In this document: positions 36,084-44,049 of the stretch, piece after piece | How positions within the stretch are numbered: the first letter of the stretch is position 1 | How the letters are laid out: the number at the start of each line of letters is the position of its first letter | Origin: Streptomyces sp. ITFR-21 | Lineage (GTDB): Bacteria > Actinomycetota > Actinomycetes > Streptomycetales > Streptomycetaceae | Assembly: GCF_031844685.1 (NCBI RefSeq) | Contig: NZ_CP134605.1 | Coordinates: 6,050,001-6,114,000, forward strand | Direction: 5' to 3' | DNA length: 64,000 nucleotides | Made by a program: the position numbers and the translations under genes | The notes under the pieces: model-generated | The model's input: the letters and a program-made list of their open reading frames with translations, nothing else | Databases searched by the model: none | Told to the model about the DNA's origin: nothing

Positions 36084-36830
36084 ATGGTGCTCTGGAACGG
36101 CGTCAACTTCACCGCGGACGGCCGGGAGCCGGCCACGGCGGACGAGTTCTACCAGATCGGCCTGCGCTGCTGGAAGAGCTCGCAGTACCGCCCGGCGGCG
36201 CCGTTCTTCCTGGAGCACGCCGCGGTCGCCGGCCACGCCCTGGCGGCGGAGTTCCTCGGGCATGTGTGCTTCCTGCAGGGGGACCACGCCAAGGCCGTAC
36301 CGTGGTTGCGGCGGAGCACCGCCTCGCCCAGGGCCGGGTACTACCTGGGATGCCTCTGCCAGCGGGGCTTCCCGGAGGCCGGCATCGCGCAGTCCTTCGA
36401 CGCCGCAGCCCAGTGGTACCGGCACGCCGTCTCGCTCGGCGAACCGGAGGCGATGCTGGCGCTGGGCGACCTGTACCTGGAACGGCTGCTGCCGGTCAGC
36501 CGCGCCCCGATGGCGCACGCGCTGGAGTACTTCCTGCTGGCCGCCGGGCAGGGGCACTCCTACGGGGCAGTTCCGGGCCGCCGAGGTGTACCGGACGCTG
36601 TACGAGGACCTCGACCGTGCCGCGCTGTACTACGAGCAGTGCCTGGCCAACCCCGGCCGGCACAGCCACGCGCTGAACACCTTGATGACCCTGGAGAGCG
36701 AGGCGGCCCTCAGCCGGATCAGATGGACCCTGGCCCAGCGGAACCTGCACCTGCGGCGCGACACGGCCAACCCCCCGCCGCCGCACAACCCCGCCTACCA
36801 GGACCGGCCGCCGGCGCCGCCGTCAGCTGA
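36084..36830 (+). pseudogene. Sel1-repeat protein, frameshifted at a G4 run
   Basis: The first 160 codons encode helical Sel1/TPR-like repeats (FFLEHAAVAGHALAAEFLG, AQWYRHAVSLGEPEAMLALGDLY). At 36564-36567 a GGGG run shifts the frame. Removing one G gives HSYGQFRAAEVYRTLYEDLDRAALYYEQCL, a clean continuation. The true 3' end is unclear: the original frame stops at 36830, while the continued frame runs over the convergent gene. The ATG follows GGAGG. A homopolymer sequencing error is a serious alternative to a real mutation. Confidence 0.6.
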
Positions 36831-37041
36831 GGGTCGGCTCGCGGAGGAGCTCCGACCGGTGGATCCTGATGACCCTGCACGCGGGCCCGACCCGGCTGAT
36901 CCGCATGCCCGGGTCGCTGGCGACCCAGAGGGCCACCGTCCGGGTGGACGCCCCGTAGTGGTCGGCGAACTCCTGGAGCGTCAGCCACTCGGGCCGCGCC
37001 GCATCCTGCGGGTCCTGGAGATCCTGGCCCTGTTCCTCCAC
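36823..37041 (-). CDS. Small MerR/excisionase-like DNA-binding protein
   Basis: A 72-residue protein with WLTLQEFADHYGASTRTVALWVASDPGMRISRVGPACRVIRI, the pattern of an excisionase or BldC-type winged helix-turn-helix. The GTG at 37041 was chosen for AGGA six bases upstream and for placing the HTH after a short polar N-terminus. No integrase or att site is nearby, so it is more likely a regulator than a prophage excisionase. Confidence 0.65.
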   Translation of the reverse strand: MEEQGQDLQDPQDAARPEWLTLQEFADHYGASTRTVALWVASDPGMRISRVGPACRVIRIHRSELLREPTLS

Positions 37042-37247
37042 CAGCGTCCTTTCTGTGTCGGACCGGGTGACGGGACGGACCCGCTGGGGCCGGTGGGCAG
37101 CACGGGACGCCGTGTCCCGTGGACGACGGGCCCATGGGTGACGGGCCGGGGGACGAGGATCCGGGCAGACGGGTCCGGCCGCGCTCCGGCCGCACCGGCC
37201 GGCACCGGACGCGCCGCCGGCGTGCCACCGCCTGCGCCGCGGCGCGC

Positions 37248-37862
37248 TCAGAGCGCCGCGATGACCTCGGCCGACCCCATGGGCAGCGAGAACATCGGGT
37301 AGTCGTAGGTAATCGCGTTGTCGTGCTCCTCCTGGGAGGTGGCGGCGACGCAGTCCGGCACGGTGATGACGCGGAAGCCGTTCTCGTACCCCGTGCGCAT
37401 CGTCGACTCCACGCAGCAGTTGGTGAGGAAGCCGCTGAGGACGATCGTGTCGATCCCTTTGCTCCGCAGGATGAAGTCGAGGTTCGTGCTCGCGAACGTG
37501 TCGAGGCCGCGCTTGCCCTCGATCACGATGTCGCCCTCGGCCGGGGCGAGTTCGTCCACGATCGCCGCACCCCAGGTGTTCTTGACGAAGGCCGAGCCCT
37601 CCACGACCCCCTTGAGGATGCCGTACGGGTGCCGTGTCAGTTCGCCGTAGCCGGGGGCGAAGGTGATGGGCGCGTGCATGACGGTGACGCCGGCAGCGCG
37701 GGCGGCGTCGGCCAGGGCCACGGTGTTCGCGAGCATTCCGGTCTTCGCCATCACCCCGGCCACGGCGCCGTGGAGCACTCCGCCCTCGCTGGCGAACTCG
37801 TTCTGGTACTCGATCAGGACGAGTGCGGTCTTCGCCGGATCGAGGCGGAAAGTCTCGGACAT
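37248..37862 (-). CDS. Isochorismatase-family cysteine hydrolase
   Basis: A 204-residue hydrolase. The catalytic triad positions are visible: the N-terminal strand VLIEYQNEF, where the usual VDMQNDF aspartate is replaced by glutamate; lysine in EGKRGLDTF near residue 116; and the nucleophile in SGFLTNCCVESTMR near 148. Such enzymes hydrolyse amides or vinyl ethers, for example nicotinamide or N-carbamoyl compounds. Glu for Asp in the first motif is unusual and may lower or alter activity. The gene stands alone. Confidence 0.82.
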   Translation of the reverse strand: MSETFRLDPAKTALVLIEYQNEFASEGGVLHGAVAGVMAKTGMLANTVALADAARAAGVTVMHAPITFAPGYGELTRHPYGILKGVVEGSAFVKNTWGAAIVDELAPAEGDIVIEGKRGLDTFASTNLDFILRSKGIDTIVLSGFLTNCCVESTMRTGYENGFRVITVPDCVAATSQEEHDNAITYDYPMFSLPMGSAEVIAAL

Positions 37863-38749
37863 GGCGGCTCCTCGGTGAGCTGGGACACATCAACGGCATT
37901 GAACAGTCTGCCCGACAGGGGAGTCAATCGGCCGCCCGGAAACGGCAACACGCATGGTGACCACCGTGTCCGCGCGGGACAAACGGCAGGCGCGGACCGG
38001 TGGCGGGAACCCGCCGGGCGCGGATCAGTACGAAGCTGGGTTGCGGGGCCGGATTTCCGGACGCGACGGACGGCATAGGCGAGGGACCGGGTCCGGCGGC
38101 CGATAGCGCGAATGCGGGTGGCACGCACCACGCGATAACAGGGCACGGTCCCAGGACAGAACCCACCACCCCCCGGAGTGCACGCCGCTTTCGCTTTCCC
38201 GTTCACGATCCGGACACCCGGCCCGCCGAAACGCGGGGGAGAAGGCAACATCAAACTGCCGGTCGCCCGGGTCGCGCGCGCCGTTAGGCCGCTGCGCCGG
38301 TCGGCGCGAAGCGGCACACGTGAAGTGAACTCTGTGTCGCTGTCATCTGTCGCTGTCGGAAAGGCACAGGTCAGGGGCGCAGAAGAGAAAAAGTCGCGAC
38401 GGGCGGCGACTTTGGCCGGTCAGGGTTCCGGGAGTGGTCGCGGGCGCGGTCGGCGGCAGCCGGCGGGACCGGCGCGTGCATCACATCTGGCCATGATCGC
38501 CACGGACGTCCCCGCTTCTCCGTGAAACTCCGCTGACCAGCACCGATACGGCCGGGAAAGCACATCGCGGCTGCTCGCAGCCCCGGCCCCGGCGACCTGG
38601 CGTATTCCCTGCGCCCCCAGAGGTCGCCTTCCTGAACTCGGGTAACATCCGCTTTCCCTCCCTTCCTGACCAGGTCACATGCCTCGGCTGGGGCTTTGGT
38701 GCATGATCGGGAAGGTTTGTGGCGGCTTTGTGACGCGGTTGCGACAGGG
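37863..38749. other. Long intergenic region, no gene recognised
   Basis: About 890 bp that is visibly less GC-rich than its surroundings. Frames are short and lack codon bias. It separates the isochorismatase gene from the NRPS cluster and may hold regulatory sequence for the latter. Confidence 0.5.
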
Positions 38750-38779
38750 ATTTACAGCGGGCCGCATCTGGCTTAGAGT
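38750..38779 (+). promoter_or_regulatory. Predicted HrdB-type promoter
   Basis: TTTACA (38750-38755), an 18-bp spacer, and TAGAGT (38774-38779) fit the Streptomyces vegetative consensus TTGACN-N17/18-TAGRNT well. Transcription would begin near 38786 and run toward the NRPS gene, leaving a leader of about 420 nt. Confidence 0.5.
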
Positions 38780-38806
38780 CGCGGCCGGTGAGAGGTAGCT
38801 GGACCT

Positions 38807-38962
38807 ATGTCGGCAGTCAGTGGCCTGTGCTTTCACCAGGCGTGGCTGTCCCGACGCAAGGCCAAACCGGCCGATAGAGAATCAGAGGCGTTGAAGGTGT
38901 ACCTGCACGGGGAACGTCGGCCGCTCTGTTGCCGGATGCTCGCATGCCAAGAGTGTCCGTAG
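38807..38962 (+). CDS. Possible 51-aa cysteine-rich small ORF in the NRPS leader
   Basis: ATG 38807 opens a 51-codon frame ending in a cysteine-rich tail (CCRMLACQEC). It starts about 20 nt after the predicted transcription start, with AGAGG upstream at a long spacing. Codon use is not typical of genes here, so this is weak. It may be chance, or a leader peptide. Confidence 0.25.
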   Translation: MSAVSGLCFHQAWLSRRKAKPADRESEALKVYLHGERRPLCCRMLACQECP

Positions 38963-39205
38963 GACACTGTCCGGCGATGCGCAATTCATGAGGGACAACA
39001 GCCGCTCGGGTAACCGTCACGCGATTCCTGTCGTCTGCGCGTAAGATCCCTCTCATTATTCTGCTGTCCTGCTCGCCCATGTTCGCTGCCTTGCCGCGGT
39101 AAATGCGCGGCGGGCGGTCAGCTATGGTCGCTGCCTGTTGTGTCGGTCGGATCAGCGGTAAACCCTTACTGGCGATGCACTCGAAAAAAATGAATTCGAG
39201 GGGTG

Positions 39206-42200
39206 ATGATGGCGAAATTCGTGGTGCCCGGCGACCTTGACTTAACCCTGTCGGACATGCTGCGCGCGGCCACGCTCGCCAGCCCGACCGGACCGCCGTC
39301 TCGTGCGGCACGGAGCGTCTGACCTTCCGCCAGCTCGACGAGCGCAGCACGGACATAGCCGACCACCTGCGGCGACTCGGGGTGCTGCCCGATGAGCCGG
39401 TCGGCATCTTCATGGAGCCGTCCGTCGATCTCATGACCGGGGTCTGGGGCGTCCTGCACGCGGGTGCCGCCTATCTGCCGCTGTCGCCCGAGTACCCGGA
39501 AGACCGCGTGCGCTACATGGTGCTGGACTCGCACGCCGCGGTCATCCTGGCCGACGAGGCCCTGGTGCCCCGGCTGGCCGCGATGACGCCACCGGAAACG
39601 CGCATCGTCACGCTCGCCCAGGCGCGCGCCCACCGGGCGGACACCCGCGGGGGACGGGCCCGCCGGGATACCGGGCAGGACGAGCGGCGCGGGCGGGCCG
39701 CCGACGGCGCACCGGCCCACGCCCGGTCGGACAGCCTCGCGTACGTCATCTACACCTCCGGGAGCACGGGCAACCCGAAGGGCATCGGCATCGAGCACCG
39801 CAGCATCGTCAACCAGATGCGCTGGCTGGCCGACGCGCAGGGGCTGGACCGGCGCCGGACGGTGCTGCAGAAGACACCGCTCAGTTTCGACGCCGCCCAG
39901 TGGGAGGTCCTCGCGCCGGCCGTCGGCAGCGGCGTCGTGATGAGCGAGCCGGGTGCCTACGGCGACCCCGGCCGGATCGTCGAACTGGTCGTGGCACACG
40001 AGGTGACCACCCTTCAGGGCGTGCCCACCTTGCTCCAAGCCCTCGTCGACACCGGCGAGTTGTCCCGCTGCACCTCGCTCACCCAGCTGTTCAGCGGTGG
40101 TGAGGCGCTCACCAGGAGCCTGGCGGTCGAGCTGCTGGCGGCCCTGCCCGGCTGCGAACTGGTCAACCTGTACGGCCCGAGCGAGTGCACGATCAACGCC
40201 TCGGCCCACCCGGTCGACCGGGACACCGTCGGGCAGGGACCGGACATCGTCCCGATCGGACGCCCGGTGCGGGAGACGAGCCTGCACATCCTCGACGCCG
40301 CCCTGCGGCCGGTCGCACCCGGCGAGTCCGGCGAGCTCCACATCGCCGGCCGCCAGGTCGCCCGCGGCTATCTGCACCGCCCCGACCTGACCGCCGAACG
40401 GTTCGTCGCCAACCCGTTCTCCACCGATCCCGGGCACGCCCGCCTCTACCGCACCGGCGACCTGGCCCGCTGGAACGAGGACGGCACCGCGCAGTTCCTC
40501 GGCCGTACCGACAGCCAGGTCAAGCTGCGCGGCTTCCGGGTCGAGCTGGACGAGATCAAGGTGGCCATCGAGGCCCGCGACTGGGTCAAGCGCGCCGCCG
40601 TCCTGGTCCGGGACGACCCGAGAACCGGCGCCAACCTGATCGCCTTCGTCGAACTCGATCCGAACGAGGCCGCGCTGATGGACCAGGGCAACCACGGCGC
40701 CCACCATCAGTCGAAGCAGAGCAAACTGCAACTACGGGCACAGCTGGCCAACCTGGGAGTGCGCGAGGAGGCCGGGCTGCCGGCCGTCGACCTGCCGGGA
40801 CGGTCGCCGACCGCCGAGCAGCGGAGCACGGTGTTCGCCCGCAAGACGTACCGGTTCTTCGAGGGCGGCGAGGTCACCCGGGACGACATCCTGCGCCTGC
40901 TCGCCCAGCCCACCGGGCAACCGGCCGCGCCCCGCCGCCCGCAGACCCTGACCCGGGCCGAGCTCGGCTCACTGCTCCGCTACTTCGGCCAGTTTCCCAG
41001 CGCCGAGCGGCTGTTGCCCAAGTACGGTTACGCCTCGCCCGGTTCGCTGTACAGCACCCAGCTGTACCTGGAGCTGTCCGGTGTCGCGGACCTCGACCCC
41101 GGCTACTACTACTACCACCCGATCGGCCACCGGCTCACGCTGATCAGCCCCGCCCCGGCCGGCGCGCCCAGGCTCCGCATCCACTTCGTCGGGCGCAGGT
41201 CGGCCATCGAGCCGGTCTACCGCAACAACATCCGCGAGGTGCTGCAGTTCGAGGCCGGGCACATGGTCGGCCTGTTCGACGCGGTGCTGCCCCGGTACGG
41301 GCTGCGGATCGGCGCCCCCGTCCCGGCACCGGCGGCCAAGGACGCCCTGCGCTGCCCGGACGAGGACTACTACCTGGCCGCGTACGAGGTGGAGACCTCC
41401 GCCGCCCCGGCCCGGCCGGACCCGGTCGAGACGTACGTGCAGGCCCACCCGGGCCGGATCGCCGACCTGCCCGGCGGCCAGTACCGCTATACCGGCGCCG
41501 ACCTGGTGCGCGTCTCCGACGAGCTGGTCCGCAAGCGGCACGTCATCGCCATCAACCAGGAGGTCTACCAGCGGGCGAGCTTCGGGATCAGCCTGATCGG
41601 CGGCGCGGCCGACCCGTGGCAGCGCTACACCGACCTCGGCCGGGAACTGCAACGCCTCCAGATGAACGACATCGGCCTCGGGCTGATGTCCTCCGGCTAC
41701 AGCTCGGAGACCGGCAACGACCTGCCGTCGGCCCGGCGCATCGCGGAGATCGCCGCCCTCGGCCCCGGCACCGCCTCCTACTTCGCCGTCGGCGGCCGGA
41801 CCAGCGCGGACCAGCGACTGAGCGAGGGCATGAAGGAGGACTCCGTCCACATGCGCGGCCCGGCCGAGATGATCAAGGACGACCTCGCCGACGGCCTGCC
41901 GCGCTACATGCTGCCCAACCGGATCGCCGTACTGGACTCCTTCCCGCTCACCCCCAACGGCAAGATCGACCACCAGGCGTTGCGGGCGATGGACGAGGCC
42001 ACCGTGGACGACACCGAAACACCGGTCGTCGCGCCGCGCACGCCCACCGAGGAAGCGATCGCCGCGCTGTGGCAGAAGGCGCTGCGGCGGCCGACGGTCT
42101 CCACCCAGGAGGACTTCTTCGCCGTCGGCGGCCACTCGCTGACCGCGGTCAACCTGGTCAGCCGGATCAACCGGGAACTCGGCAGCTCCCTGCCGCTCCA

Positions 42201-43311
42201 GGTGCTGTTCGAGTCGCCGACCATCGCCGGGCTGGCCCGGCGCGTGGACCGCGAACCCACGACCGCGCTGTCCCGGCTGGTGCGGCTGCGCGGCGACGGC
42301 GGCGGCCGGCCGAGCTTCTGCTGGCCGGGGCTGGGCGGCTACCCGATGAGCCTGCGGCTGCTGGCCAGCAGGCTGCACCTGGAGCGGCCGTTCTTCGGCG
42401 TCCAGGCGCACGGCATCAACGCGGGCGAGGTGGCGTACCCGACCTTCGACGAGATGGTCGCCAGGGACATCGACATCATCAGACGGGTCCAGCCGGCCGG
42501 CCCCTACGTGCTGTGGGGGTATTCCTTCGGCGCCCGGGTCGCCTTCGAGGCGGCCTACCAACTGGAGCGCGCCGGCGAACAGGTCGAGGAAGTGGTCCTG
42601 ATCGCGCCGGGCAAACCGCGGGTGGAGGTCCGCGAGGCCGGGCGGGCCGGCGCGGCGGTCAGTTTCGCCGACACCACCTTCGTGTCGATCCTGTACTCGG
42701 TGTTCGCCGGAAACCTCGCCCAGGAGGCGGTCGACGCCTGCCTGGAAGCCACCCACGACGAGGACTCCTTCGTCGACTTCGTCTGCGGCCGGTTCGAGCA
42801 CCTGGACCGTGAACTGGTCCGCAGGATCGTCGGCGTGGTGTGGCGGACGTTCCTGTTCGAGTACGCGCCCGGCGAACTGGCCGAACGCAGCATCAAGGCA
42901 CCGATCACCGTGTTCCGGGCCGCGGGGGACCAGGACTCCTTCCTCGACTCCGGCCACGCGCTGTCCCGTACGCCGCCCACGACCACCCGGCTCGCGGCCG
43001 ACCACTACGGTCTGCTGCGCGCGTCCGGAATAGACGAACTCGTCACCGCCATCCAGTCCGCACGGCTCACCAGAAAGGCCACCGAAGTGCCGCACGTCAA
43101 CATCAAGCATTTCCCGAGCGACCTCGACGCCGCCCAGATCTCCACCCTGGTCGACGCGATCACCAGCGCGGTCCGTACCGCCTTCTCCGTCGACGACGGG
43201 GCCGTGTCGATAGCCCTCGAACCGGTGGCCCAGGAGGTCTGGAATGAGCGGGTGTACATCCCGGAGATCGTCAAGGGCACCGGGAACCTGGTCAAGGTCC
43301 CCAACTACTGA
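39206..43311 (+). CDS. Indigoidine-synthetase-like NRPS (A-Ox-T-TE) with tautomerase domain; 5' frameshift
   Basis: About 1,368 residues, strongly like BpsA/IndC. The adenylation core YTSGSTG is near residue 181; my reading of the pocket gives D-A-W-Q-F-G-L-I-N-K, as in glutamine-activating indigoidine synthetases. An FMN oxidase domain (residues about 580-890: PGYYYYHP, YRNNIREVL, MSSGYSSETGN) is inserted before A10 (NGKIDH, 918). A carrier serine (GGHSLTA, 974) and thioesterase (GYSFG, 1105) follow. From residue 1293 comes PHVNIKHFP, a 4-oxalocrotonate-tautomerase-like domain. The start is ATG 39206 after GAGGGG, but one base is missing near 39276 between this N-terminus and RQPDRTAVSCG. 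Codon 13 is TTA. Confidence 0.9.
43087..43311 (+). CDS. Possible separate tautomerase from internal GTG start
   Basis: In frame with the NRPS, GTG 43087 is followed directly by CCG. Initiation here would give Met-Pro-His-Val-Asn-Ile, and Met removal would expose the N-terminal proline needed by 4-oxalocrotonate tautomerases. AGAAAGG lies eight bases upstream. The 74-residue product has the PptA/YdcE-like pattern, with VSIALEPV and a C-terminal VYIPEI. As part of the fusion this proline would be blocked. Whether it is made separately is unproven. Confidence 0.4.
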   Translation: MPHVNIKHFPSDLDAAQISTLVDAITSAVRTAFSVDDGAVSIALEPVAQEVWNERVYIPEIVKGTGNLVKVPNY

Positions 43312-43372
43312 GCCGGCCCACCGCATCCGACGGGGCCACCGGTCGACCACGCCGCCACAGAAGGAGGACCGC

Positions 43373-43981
43373 ATGCGCAGGACGATCGCCAGGGCGAAGG
43401 AGGATCTCGCCATGATCGTCGCGCGAGACCCGTCCATCGGCAATCGCGCGGAGGCACTGCTGCACCCGGCGCTGCCGGCGCTGTGGACCCACCGGCTGGC
43501 CCACGGCCTGCACACCCGTGGCCACCGCCGGATCGCGCGGCTCCTGGCCTACCTGGCGCGCGCCGCGACCGGCGGCATCGAGATCCATCCGGGCGCGAGC
43601 CTGGGCCGCCGCGTGTTCATCGACCACGGGGCCGCGGTGGTGATCGGGGAGACCGCCGAGATCGGCGACGACGTCACGATCTTCCACCAGGTCACGCTCG
43701 GGGCGGTCGGCTGGTGGCGGGACAACCGGCGCGAGCCCGCCGCCCGCCGGCACCCCAGGGTCGGCGACCGGGTGGTGATCGGCACCAACGCGATCGTGCT
43801 CGGCCCGGTCACCGTCGGCGACGACGCGCTGGTCGGCGCCGGTTCGCTGGTCGTCACCGATGTCCCGGCCGGCGCCCGGGTGCTGGCCCCCGTCGCCGAG
43901 ATCGTGCCGCGGCCGGCCCCCGAGGACCGCGTGGAGCCGGCGCCATCGCTCCGCGCCCTGGCCACCTTCGGGTGCTGGTAA
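43373..43981 (+). CDS. Serine O-acetyltransferase (EpsC/CysE type)
   Basis: Makes O-acetylserine from serine and acetyl-CoA. The 202-residue protein has the left-handed beta-helix hexapeptide repeats (GIEIHPGASLGRRVFIDHG, GDDVTIFHQVTLG, VVIGTNAIVLGPVTVGDDALVGAGS). The catalytic histidines in IDHG and FHQVT are present. The start has AAGGAGG. The N-terminal helical part is shorter than in E. coli CysE, as in EpsC-type enzymes. Lying between the NRPS and a cysteine-synthase-like gene, it most likely supplies O-acetylserine for the cluster. Confidence 0.9.
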   Translation: MRRTIARAKEDLAMIVARDPSIGNRAEALLHPALPALWTHRLAHGLHTRGHRRIARLLAYLARAATGGIEIHPGASLGRRVFIDHGAAVVIGETAEIGDDVTIFHQVTLGAVGWWRDNRREPAARRHPRVGDRVVIGTNAIVLGPVTVGDDALVGAGSLVVTDVPAGARVLAPVAEIVPRPAPEDRVEPAPSLRALATFGCW

Positions 43982-44049
43982 CGACCGCCCCGTCCCTAGT
44001 CCGTCGCAGCTCAGCCCGGCCGCGTGCCGGTACGCCATTGGAGATACAG

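Noticed and set aside
36823-37041. Prophage or integrative element marked by an excisionase
   Set aside because: No integrase, att repeats or phage genes are nearby.
39206-43311. Plain indigoidine cluster
   Set aside because: The NRPS fits, but indA/indB-type genes are absent and the neighbours point to further chemistry on the ring.
40969-43515. Minus-strand open frame of about 848 codons opposite the NRPS
   Set aside because: The NRPS frame has clear catalytic motifs throughout; the opposite strand has none.
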